Shown here one piece after another: positions 45,449 through 53,571 of a stretch of DNA of 64,000 bases. A model generated the notes under the pieces. The model ran no database searches and was not told the DNA's origin. It saw only the letters and a program-made list of their open reading frames with translations. The DNA lies in NCBI GenBank assembly GCA_040274725.1, contig JBEMAQ010000002.1:124001-188000 (forward strand), written 5' to 3'. Origin of the DNA: Solibacillus sp040274725. GTDB lineage: Bacteria > Bacillota > Bacilli > Bacillales_A > Planococcaceae. A program made the translations under genes and the position numbers. The number at the start of each line of letters is the position of its first letter. Position 1 is the stretch's first letter.

Positions 45449-45489
45449 AACTAGCCAGCTGAAGATTTTTTCAGTTGGCTAGTTTTTTT
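45449..45489 (+). terminator. rho-independent terminator after the first SLH protein
   Basis: AACTAGCCAGCTGAA pairs with TTCAGTTGGCTAGTT (one mismatch or wobble) and is followed by a run of T. Confidence 0.9.
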
Positions 45490-46284
45490 CGTGGCAATAA
45501 TTTTAGGTGAAACATTTTTTAGTGCAGCTTAAAAAATTTTCGACGCTTCCTGTAGTTGCTATTTTTTAAAACGAAAAACACCGATTTGGCGGAAATGATA
45601 TACAACATATTCATAAATAAATGTCATTATAACAATTATTTTAGTTATTGGATATTTTTTTTATTTGAAATGATAGATATTGATTAGAGTTTTTTGTATT
45701 GTGATTCTTTATACTTATATGAAAGAGGGTGTTTTCGTTAAAAAAAGGGCTGTTTTTGTTCGAAAAACGCGATTTTTTGCATGTATTGCACTGACTTTTT
45801 TACGGCTGGCTCATTTATTGGAGCTGCGCCGTGTTATGGAACGGATCGCCAAAGCGGGCGTTGATTTTGGCAGAAACGGTATGGAATTTCGGCTTTTTTG
45901 CAAAAAATGACCTGTTTTTTCATTATTTTAGAGCTGTTTTTTGTAGTGAATAAGTCATTGTTTTTGCTAGATTTTTATGGTTTTGTTCGCATTTAGTTCA
46001 TTTGTGAAAAAAATATGGTGATTGGCACATATTTAAATCTATGTCGTATATCAATTTTGGAAAATCAACCATTTTTCATTTGAAGCTAAGTGGTTTATTT
46101 TTTTCGAGTGTTATTAAAAAAATAGAAAATAGATATTGAATGAAAAACAAGACAGCTGTAAAGACAATATGTGTCGAAATATTATATAGAAAATGATTAT
46201 TTTTACATAATTTTTGAAATATTAACAAATTAAAGGTGAAAGAATATATAGTAAAGTATAGTATTTAGAGAAGGAGGGATCATT
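45490..46284. other. 795-base intergenic region with a local GC-rich island
   Basis: Mostly very AT-rich, with a clearly GC-richer stretch at about 45800-45895. A 76-codon + frame (45680-45910) and a minus-strand frame both pass through it, but neither has a convincing ribosome site or known domain. The region could be a remnant of a lost gene, a small RNA gene or a mobile repeat. Just before 46285 there is a normal GAAGGAGGG site for the chemoreceptor gene. Confidence 0.4.
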
Positions 46285-47109
46285 ATGCATCCAAAATTAC
46301 AAGCAGCAGTAGATACAATGGATTTATACCAAGCAACATTTCCAGAGGATGCTTGTATTGTTGTGGTCGATACAGAGGAGCTAATTGGCTATCGTCCGGG
46401 CAAGAAGATTGATATGAAATTAAAGCTAGGCATGAAGGTGACGAATTTCCGCGGGACCGTGACGGAGCGTGCGTTGTCACAGAAGCGTTTTTTTAGAGAG
46501 GAAAAAGGGCCGGAGCAGTTTGGTTTTGCTTATGTGTCAACGGCGCAACCGATTTTTGACGGGGCGCAGTTGCTTGGTGTCATTAGTGCGGTTATTTCAA
46601 ATGAAAAGATGAGCTCTATGCGCCAGCTTGCAAGCGATTTGTCGAGTGCTGTGGAAGAGATGACGGCGACGAATGAGGAGCTGACTGTTGCGAGTAGGGA
46701 TGTGGCGAGTCGCCTAGACGGGCTTGTTACCTCTGCGGACACGATGTCTGATGATATTCAACAAATTAATCAAATTGTCGGGCTTGTGAAGGGCATTGCG
46801 TCGAAGTCACAAATTTTAGGGCTCAATGCATCCATTGAGGCCGCGCGTTCAGGCGAGCACGGCAAAGGCTTTGCGGTGGTGGCGAAAGAAATTCAAAAAA
46901 TGGCACAGGGAAGCACGGAAAGCGCCGATAAAATTGCCGCGCAGTTAAGAAAAGTTCGTGATTCAATCGAGATAGTGAGTGGTACAACGGGTCAAATTGC
47001 CGAGTTTACCGAGCGATTTGCGACAAGCATGCACGAATTAGGCGCTGCGTATAGTAATGTCAATCAAACAGCAGAAAAGCTTTTAGAAATTAGCGAGGTT
47101 GACAGCTAA
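46285..47109 (+). CDS. soluble methyl-accepting chemotaxis-like protein (YfmS-like)
   Basis: 274 residues, no membrane segment. An N-terminal sensor-like domain (about 1-110; DACIVVVDTEELIGYRPGKKIDMKLKLGMKV and AQPIFDGAQLLGVISAVIS) is followed by a shortened MCP signalling hairpin with the conserved tip IASKSQILGLNASIEAARSGEHGKGFAVVAKEI. Length and layout resemble B. subtilis YfmS, a soluble chemoreceptor. It should interact with CheA/CheW in the cytoplasm and sense an intracellular or redox/metabolic cue. No other chemotaxis genes are nearby. ATG after GAAGGAGGG. Confidence 0.88.
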   Translation: MHPKLQAAVDTMDLYQATFPEDACIVVVDTEELIGYRPGKKIDMKLKLGMKVTNFRGTVTERALSQKRFFREEKGPEQFGFAYVSTAQPIFDGAQLLGVISAVISNEKMSSMRQLASDLSSAVEEMTATNEELTVASRDVASRLDGLVTSADTMSDDIQQINQIVGLVKGIASKSQILGLNASIEAARSGEHGKGFAVVAKEIQKMAQGSTESADKIAAQLRKVRDSIEIVSGTTGQIAEFTERFATSMHELGAAYSNVNQTAEKLLEISEVDS

Positions 47110-47142
47110 GGGCAATGAAAAAAAGCGTGCAAATAATAATCT

Positions 47143-47182
47143 AAAGCATTCTTTTGAAATACATTCAGAAGGATGCTTTTTT
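47143..47182 (+). terminator. rho-independent terminator after the chemoreceptor gene
   Basis: AAGCATTCTTTTGAA pairs with TTCAGAAGGATGCTT (G-T pairs) and a TTTTTT run follows. Confidence 0.85.
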
Positions 47183-47363
47183 GTGTGACGAATTTGATAG
47201 CGATGAATTGATTGGGAATTGAAGGGAAGAGCTACTACAAAAGAGATAGTCGGTTAAATAAATAGTTCTACTCGCTGACATATAACTTGAATTTTTTAGC
47301 CTATTTTTAACTTAAGTTCCTTATAATAGTTAATATCAATTGATACAATGAGGGTGATTTTTT

Positions 47364-47414
47364 GTGCGTGCGATGCGAATGATAAGAACAGATATTCCTG
47401 AAAAAACAGTTTGA
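47364..47414 (+). CDS. candidate 16-codon leader peptide
   Basis: GTG start with GAGGGTG seven bases upstream, encoding VRAMRMIRTDIPEKTV and then TGA. Its last codons overlap the 5' arm (ACAGTTT, 47406-47412) of the leader hairpins, as in attenuator peptides. Very short, so its translation is only a hypothesis. Confidence 0.3.
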   Translation: MRAMRMIRTDIPEKTV

Positions 47415-47480
47415 GCGAGTGAAGCCTAATAGGGTGGACGGCTACGGGATAATAGGCGCAGAAACTGTTGCCTATTCGTC
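47406..47480 (+). promoter_or_regulatory. leader RNA with mutually exclusive hairpins, candidate attenuator or riboswitch
   Basis: The + strand RNA has AATAGGC (47451-47457) with GCCTATT (47470-47476), closed internally by CAG/CTG and externally by GACG (47437-47440)/CGTC (47477-47480). The same TAGGC can instead pair with GCCTA at 47424-47428, and AAACTGT (47462-47468) can pair with ACAGTTT (47406-47412). These two folds exclude each other. It lies between a terminator and the giant kinase gene. I match it to no known riboswitch class. A -10-like TATAAT is at 47322-47327, without a good -35. Confidence 0.45.
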
Positions 47481-47559
47481 GGGTGCAAGTCGTAAAGAAA
47501 TTGGAAAAGTGTCGATTTATACAGGCTTTTAATGAAGCAGGCTTGAGGAGGGATTTAGA

Positions 47560-50500
47560 ATGGCTGTGAAAGACGCAGTGATTAGTACACCTGAATGGAT
47601 GCTAGAAAGACTTTATATTGCGGAGTATGAGCGCGTTTTACTTGTGAAACGGGGAAGCAATATTTTTGCGAAATACGAAGGAAATGATCCATTGTTATTT
47701 CGTGAAAGTAATCATTGGCTCCTACAGTTTGTTGGGTCACATATGCTAGATCATCAGTTTGTGTTATTGTATGAGGATTTTCCAGGGGAGGCACTACCGA
47801 CTTTACTTCGACAGCCTATTACGACATCGCAATTTTTTGAGATTGCAGAAGGACTTGTCAATGCGTGCATTGCCTTGCATCAGCAAGGGCTACTATTTCA
47901 ACAGCTCAATCCTTCTCATATATTTATTCATCCAATGTCCTTACAAGTAAAGCTACTACCGAGTGATGACTTGTCGAAGTGGGGGACTGTCGTGAATATG
48001 GAGCAGTCCTTGCAGCATTTACTCTATATTGCGCCGGAGCAGACGGGGAGAATGTCGCTAGATATTGATGCACGTGCAGATTTATATGCGCTCGGCGTTG
48101 TATTTTATCGCCTACTTGTAGGGGATCTCTTCCGGGCCTCAACAAAGGAAGAGCTACTCTTTCAAATTGTTACGAAGAAGCCAGATTTGTCAGCCGTGTC
48201 GAAAAAGACGGGACTTGTATTACTTGAGCAGCTTATTGCGAAGTTACTTGAGAAAAATCCAGCAGACCGTTACCAAAATGCGCTTAGCTTGAAGCAAGAT
48301 TTACAGCTTCTACAGGAAGGCAAGCTTGCGCAATTGACGAGCGGTGAGGAAGTTTTTCAGCCAAAGCCGTCACCGGATATTTGCGGACGAAAGGATGAAT
48401 TCGATGTTCTGTTACGCAGCTTTAAACAGGTCGTGCAAGGGGACAATAAGGCGCTTTTTATTGAGGGGACGTCAGGTAGCGGGAAGTCATCATTTGTTTA
48501 CCAGCTAAAGCCATATTTGGCCGAGCTGGATGGTTATTTTGCAGAATGTAAATTTGATGAGCGTCAACAGCAATGGATTGATCTATTTATTGAGCCGTTA
48601 CGCCAAATGCTGAAGCAGCTTTATTTTAAAGGACGAGAATCGGTAGAAAGCTTTCGAAAATCGATTGTTCAATCGAATTTTATGGCAAAGGAGCTGCTCG
48701 TGAAATTGCTGCCAGAATTGCGTGTATTGCTACCAAATGATATGCCGATTATACCAGATGATGTTGAATTTACGATGCAGCAAAATACATATTTATTCTC
48801 GGCAATTGGCAAAATTATTGATGCCATTGTCGCGCAGGGGCATCCAATTGTTTGGTTTTTAGATGATTTGCAATGGGCGGATGCCAGCTCGCTTGATATT
48901 TTAGAGCGCATTTTCACACAGCATGAAAATGGCTATTTGTTTGTCGTCACCGCAGCACGTGACGAGGCCTCGCCGATTGTGGATGACTGTTTAGGCTGGC
49001 TGCAAACATTGCCGTATTTTACACGGATTAATTTGCGCCTGTTACATGGAGCAGAAATACAGGAATGGCTGAATAAGTCGATTATGCTGTCACCTGAGGA
49101 TTCAACTCACGTAACGAAGCAGCTATTTCAATATACACGTGGCAACCCTCTTTTTATGCGCGAAGTATTTTTGGCGATGTTAAAAGGCAGAGCAATTTAC
49201 TTTGATGTGGCAGAGGAAAGATGGAAAATTAATGATGATATTTTTCAGCCGATTGCAGCGCGGCAGGATATTATTGATTTCATTGTTGGGCGAATGGATG
49301 AATTGTCACCGAGTGCGCGCCATGCACTACAGCTTGCCGCATGTATCGGACATAAATTTTCGTTACAGCTACTGCAAAATTTAGCGAATATTGCGGAGCT
49401 AGAGCTACTAAGTAATGTAGAGGAGCTTGTAGATCAAGGCTTTTTAATTGGGAAGCGGCAGCAAAATCAGCAGTTGTTTCAATTTGTGCATGACCGTATT
49501 CAGCAGGCTGCCTATGAGACCATTACACAAGCAGAGCGCCAACAGCTCCATTATAAAATAGGCAAGCTATTAATCGAAAATCCAGTGAAAAGTCGACTGA
49601 TGGCAGCGGTGGACCAGTTTAATTTGTGCATGCCTCTTTTGAATCGTCAGGAGCGCGAGCAATTAGCGATGTGGAATTATGAGCTTGCCCTGCAGACGAA
49701 AAAATCAGGGATGTTTGAGTATGCCTTGCATTTGTTTTTGGCAAGTAAAAGCTTATTACCCGAAAATCATTGGCATGTTTTCCGCGAGCTGTCCTTACCG
49801 ATTTATACGTTTATCGGGGAATGTGCGTTTTTAGCAGGGGATTATGAGCAGTCACAGTTGCATATGAAAGAGGCACTAGAGCATGCACAGACGTCGCTTG
49901 AAAAGCTGACGATTTACCGACTCATGACATTTTTGCATTTTGAAGAGGAAAACGGTGAAGAGGTGCTCAAAGTTGGTTATTTAGCACTTGAGGAATGCGG
50001 TATTCATCTGCCTGCGAAGTTACAAAAATGGCATGTGCTGCAGGAATATGCACGGTTACGCTTAGATTTGCGAAATAAAACGAATGCACAGCTAGCGAGC
50101 CTTCCACCAATGGAAAATGAGGAAATTGATATTTTACTGCAAATTATTGTGAATTTAATTAGCAGCTCGTTTCGGATGGACGCGAATTTATCAGGTGTGC
50201 TACTGCTGCGCTCAGTACGTCTGTTACTCAAGTACGGCTCCATTGCAGAAAGTGCTGTTGTGTTTATTAATTTTGCGCTTGTTTTGTCGGCAGGCTTTCA
50301 GGATATTAAGCAGGCGTTGCGTTTCGGGAAGCTGGCGGTGGAGCTAGCCGAAAAGCAGGAAAATCCGTATATTAAAACGCGCGTTTATTTTGCGTACGGG
50401 ACGTTTATCCATTACTGGGACAAGGATTATGATGCGAGTATCAAATATATTCGTCTCGCGCAGCATTATGCGAGGCAGTGTGGGTTAAAGTCAATTGTTA

Positions 50501-52563
50501 GTGCCTCGTCGTGCTTTATAGTGGCGATGCAGTGGATTCGCGGCATGCCACTCAAGCAGATTTATGAGCTGATTTGCTATGAGCAAGGGCAGCATGAGGA
50601 TCAGGCGATGATTTTGGCAAAGGACTACTTGGCGGAGTTTCGCGGGTGGACAGAGTGCCTGCGTGATTTGAAAGGGCAGGTGGAGTGGCACTATCCGTAT
50701 ACACTTCAGCATGAAGACGCGGTCATTGTCATGCATCATATTTTGCGCCTACAAATGAGCTATTATTATGCAGATGAGGAGCAGGCACGTGAAAATTTAG
50801 TGCGCTTAGACGAGCCAATCCGGAAAATGTTCAATTTAGTAACAGCACCGTTCTACTTTTTATACCGCTCACTTTGGCAGTTTGATTGGCTTGCAGCGCG
50901 GCCACCAAAAAAGATTGCGTATCAATATAAAAAGGATATTCAGAAGAGTATTAACCGATTTAAAAAATGGGCAAAAATTACCCCGCAAAATTTTGAGCAT
51001 TTGCTGATGCTATTGCAGGCTGAGAACTACCGATTAAAAGGTGCGGACGCGGAGGCAATGCTTTATTATGACCGTGCATTGCAGTTAGCGAAAGTGCATC
51101 AGTTTACGTCAGATGTCGCGTTAATTTATGAGCGCGCGGCGAAATTTTATGTAAGTCAGCATGATCGCATGAAGGCGAAAAAATATATTACGCAAGGGAT
51201 AGAAGTGATGCAAGAGTGGGGGGCCTATAAAGTTGGGCGGCTCTGGGATGAACGCTACGAAACGTATATTGCACTTGCTGCCCCGGTGCAGGAAGCCGGT
51301 ATGTCGTTTGATTTAAAAACCGTGCTGGAAACGACACAGTCACTCGCAAAGGAAATTCGTATGGAGGATTTATTGCAGAAGCTGCTGTTTTCACTGCTGA
51401 AGCACGCGAATGCGACGGCTGGTTATTTTATGCATTATCACCAAGGGCAATTACAGCTTGCGGCAAAGGTTGAGGCAGAGGATATGGAGTTTTCCTATTA
51501 TCCAGAAGGGCATATGCTACAAGGCTCGGTGCAAATGGTTGCGGAATTCGTGCTGCAATGTGACGAGCCTGTGCTCATTCCGAATGTCATGAAGAGTGCG
51601 CTGTTCACGCATAATCGAAGTGATGCGAAGTCTATTTTGTGCTTGCCTGTGCATCATAAGGGCGAAGTAATGGCTGTACTCTATTTAGAAAACGTGCTAC
51701 TGTACAATGCGTTTAGTACGATTCAATTAGAACTGATTCAAATGGTGACGACGCAAATTGCGGTGTCGATTGAAAACGCGAAAATTTATGCGGATTTAGA
51801 GGTGCGTGTAGCAGAGCGTACGAAGCAGTATGAGGAGATGAATCAGCATTTAATCGCGGTCAATGAGCGTCTCGAAAAAAATGAGGCGGAACGTAAAAAG
51901 CTGTTTCAGAACATTTCACATGAGCTGCGTTCGCCGATTACGTCCTCGCTCGGCTATATTGATGTTATTTTAGATGATATCGTCACAGATCCCGACAAGC
52001 AAAAGGAATATTTAGGGCGCAGCAGGGAGCGCCTCCTGTCATTAAAATCGCTTATTCATGATTTATTTGATTTGGCGAAGCTTGAGGCAGGGCGTATTGA
52101 TTATGAAAAATCGGTTGTCGGTGTAGTGGAGTTGTATGAAGCTTTTGTGGAGCGCTACCGGAATGATGTGGAGCGCGCGGGGCTCGTGTTTGAGGTAGAA
52201 GGACACTTTACGCACGATGCGTTCGTGTCAATTGATATGGCGCGTATTGAGCAGGTCATGACGAATTTGATGGTCAATGCGGTGAAGTATACCGACAGTG
52301 GCAGCGTCAAAATGGTGATGTCTGCGATGAATGGCTGGTTTTATTGCGCCATTACCGATAGTGGGCGCGGTATTCCAACGAATGATTTGCCGTTTATTTT
52401 TGATAGCTATTTTAAAGCATCCAATACAAATAATGTTGATTCGCATGGTGTGGGTCTGGCGATTTGTAAACAAATTATCGAGCAGCACGCGGGGAAGATT
52501 GCGGTGGAGAGTACGGAGCAGAAGGGCTCGACATTCTCCTTTATGCTACCGCTTGTGAAATAA
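47560..52563 (+). CDS. 1667-residue multidomain sensor: degenerate Ser/Thr kinase, AAA ATPase, TPR-like helices, GAF, histidine kinase
   Basis: Start ATG after GAGGAGGG. Domains by motif: Ser/Thr-kinase-like (about 15-265), in which the usual HRD catalytic loop reads FQQLNPSHIFI and no DFG is found, while YIAPEQTGR ... DLYALGVVFYRLL (APE and helix F) remains, so it is probably a pseudokinase; AAA/STAND-type ATPase with Walker A GTSGSGKSS (303-311) and Walker B WFLDDLQWAD (D435/D436); a long helical TPR-like section (about 680-1240); GAF (about 1262-1415, SILCLPVHHKGEVMAVLYLEN); coiled coil; HisKA with phospho-acceptor H1454 in NISHELRSP; HATPase_c with N box NLMVNAVKYT, DSGRGI and GVGLAICK. 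No membrane segment. This architecture occurs in cyanobacteria and myxobacteria. The OmpR-type gene converges downstream and is a likely partner. Confidence 0.93.
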   Translation: MAVKDAVISTPEWMLERLYIAEYERVLLVKRGSNIFAKYEGNDPLLFRESNHWLLQFVGSHMLDHQFVLLYEDFPGEALPTLLRQPITTSQFFEIAEGLVNACIALHQQGLLFQQLNPSHIFIHPMSLQVKLLPSDDLSKWGTVVNMEQSLQHLLYIAPEQTGRMSLDIDARADLYALGVVFYRLLVGDLFRASTKEELLFQIVTKKPDLSAVSKKTGLVLLEQLIAKLLEKNPADRYQNALSLKQDLQLLQEGKLAQLTSGEEVFQPKPSPDICGRKDEFDVLLRSFKQVVQGDNKALFIEGTSGSGKSSFVYQLKPYLAELDGYFAECKFDERQQQWIDLFIEPLRQMLKQLYFKGRESVESFRKSIVQSNFMAKELLVKLLPELRVLLPNDMPIIPDDVEFTMQQNTYLFSAIGKIIDAIVAQGHPIVWFLDDLQWADASSLDILERIFTQHENGYLFVVTAARDEASPIVDDCLGWLQTLPYFTRINLRLLHGAEIQEWLNKSIMLSPEDSTHVTKQLFQYTRGNPLFMREVFLAMLKGRAIYFDVAEERWKINDDIFQPIAARQDIIDFIVGRMDELSPSARHALQLAACIGHKFSLQLLQNLANIAELELLSNVEELVDQGFLIGKRQQNQQLFQFVHDRIQQAAYETITQAERQQLHYKIGKLLIENPVKSRLMAAVDQFNLCMPLLNRQEREQLAMWNYELALQTKKSGMFEYALHLFLASKSLLPENHWHVFRELSLPIYTFIGECAFLAGDYEQSQLHMKEALEHAQTSLEKLTIYRLMTFLHFEEENGEEVLKVGYLALEECGIHLPAKLQKWHVLQEYARLRLDLRNKTNAQLASLPPMENEEIDILLQIIVNLISSSFRMDANLSGVLLLRSVRLLLKYGSIAESAVVFINFALVLSAGFQDIKQALRFGKLAVELAEKQENPYIKTRVYFAYGTFIHYWDKDYDASIKYIRLAQHYARQCGLKSIVSASSCFIVAMQWIRGMPLKQIYELICYEQGQHEDQAMILAKDYLAEFRGWTECLRDLKGQVEWHYPYTLQHEDAVIVMHHILRLQMSYYYADEEQARENLVRLDEPIRKMFNLVTAPFYFLYRSLWQFDWLAARPPKKIAYQYKKDIQKSINRFKKWAKITPQNFEHLLMLLQAENYRLKGADAEAMLYYDRALQLAKVHQFTSDVALIYERAAKFYVSQHDRMKAKKYITQGIEVMQEWGAYKVGRLWDERYETYIALAAPVQEAGMSFDLKTVLETTQSLAKEIRMEDLLQKLLFSLLKHANATAGYFMHYHQGQLQLAAKVEAEDMEFSYYPEGHMLQGSVQMVAEFVLQCDEPVLIPNVMKSALFTHNRSDAKSILCLPVHHKGEVMAVLYLENVLLYNAFSTIQLELIQMVTTQIAVSIENAKIYADLEVRVAERTKQYEEMNQHLIAVNERLEKNEAERKKLFQNISHELRSPITSSLGYIDVILDDIVTDPDKQKEYLGRSRERLLSLKSLIHDLFDLAKLEAGRIDYEKSVVGVVELYEAFVERYRNDVERAGLVFEVEGHFTHDAFVSIDMARIEQVMTNLMVNAVKYTDSGSVKMVMSAMNGWFYCAITDSGRGIPTNDLPFIFDSYFKASNTNNVDSHGVGLAICKQIIEQHAGKIAVESTEQKGSTFSFMLPLVK

Positions 52564-52565
52564 GT

Positions 52566-52608
52566 AAAAATCGATTATTTTCGTTTGAGCGAAAATAATC
52601 GATTTTTT
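52566..52608. terminator. bidirectional terminator between convergent kinase and regulator genes
   Basis: A perfect 18-base stem (AAAAATCGATTATTTTCG with its complement) and a six-base loop are flanked by A and T runs, so it can end transcription from both sides. Confidence 0.92.
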
Positions 52609-53281
52609 ATTTTGTGAATTTATAGCCAAAACCACGAATTGTATGAATCCACTTTGGTTGGCTCGGTACATCCTCTACTTTGCGCCGGAGTGTACTCATA
52701 TGAACGGATAAAGTTTTCGAATCGACCACACCGTCATAGCCCCAGACATGATCGAGTAGCTGCTCAAAGGATAGCACACGATTGGCATTTTCAGCTAAGT
52801 AAAACAGTAGCTGTTTTTCCTTTGTAAAAAGATTAATATGTACCCCATTTTTTGATACTTCCTTATTATCAAAATCAAGAACGAGTTCTCCAGCTTGAAT
52901 AATACGGTTAGATTTTTGATGTCTCTTTAAATGAGCTTGAATTCGCGCGAGTAGCTCTTTTGGGATAAAAGGTTTTGTAATATAATCATCAGCACCCGCA
53001 TCAAAGCCTTCTAATTTATACTCGAGCGTGTCATTTGCTGTGAGGAAGATTAAAATGGCATTCGATTGTTGACGAATTTCCTCTGCAAGCTCAAAGCCAT
53101 TGCCATCAGGAAGGTTGATATCTAGAATAATGACGTCTGGATTATGCTGTGTAATGAGTGTCTTTCCTTCATTTATGGTCGTAGCTTGCCATAATTGATA
53201 GCCGGCATTTTCGATGTAAAGAGCTAACACTTCCATAATATCTAAATCATCTTCTACGATAACAATTTTTTCCTCCGCCAT
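52607..53281 (-). CDS. OmpR/PhoB-family DNA-binding response regulator
   Basis: 224 residues, starting at ATG 53281; a TTG just upstream overlaps the GGGG site region and is less likely. Receiver domain with acidic pocket EDD (10-12), phosphorylated D54 in VIILDINLPDGNG, switch Thr in IFLTAND and Lys in YITKPFIPKELLARI. The C-terminal winged helix ends in VWGYDGVVDSKTLSVHMSTLRRKVED ... IRGFGYKF. It binds DNA as an activator or repressor when phosphorylated. It converges on the giant histidine kinase gene; pairing is inferred from proximity and the absence of another kinase. Confidence 0.95.
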   Translation of the reverse strand: MAEEKIVIVEDDLDIMEVLALYIENAGYQLWQATTINEGKTLITQHNPDVIILDINLPDGNGFELAEEIRQQSNAILIFLTANDTLEYKLEGFDAGADDYITKPFIPKELLARIQAHLKRHQKSNRIIQAGELVLDFDNKEVSKNGVHINLFTKEKQLLFYLAENANRVLSFEQLLDHVWGYDGVVDSKTLSVHMSTLRRKVEDVPSQPKWIHTIRGFGYKFTK

Positions 53282-53571
53282 CAAAATCCCCGCCTTTTTG
53301 GTTTACTAATTATAAGTATTATATCATTATAGATAAAAATAACAAAAATATAAATATATTACCATTAAATGAGTTTTTTAATTACTCATAGATAATATGT
53401 GTTGTTGATTTTTCCTGTGAGAATTGATAGAACATCAAGTATCAATATGGTGTCATCTAATATGTCCTGTATTTGCTTTTTTGTCTTCAGAGATATGGTT
53501 TCAAAGTCCTGCTAATTATGTATTGGTAATAAGCTATAATTAACAGTAATTACATGAAATGAGGGAAGGCA

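Noticed and set aside
45680..45910. 76-codon ORF as a real gene
   Set aside because: No ribosome site, low-complexity hydrophobic and basic composition and a competing minus-strand frame; kept only as part of the intergenic entry.
47419..47532. 37-codon GTG ORF between the leader and the giant kinase
   Set aside because: Weak ribosome site and overlap with the hairpin region; could be coding by chance. Its frame matches the kinase but is closed by TAA at 47530.
47364..47559. c-di-GMP (GEMM) or other known riboswitch in the giant-kinase leader
   Set aside because: The GEMM-type core GGGACGCAAAGCC is not present. Fragments such as GGGTGGACGGCTACGGG only resemble it, so no class is assigned.
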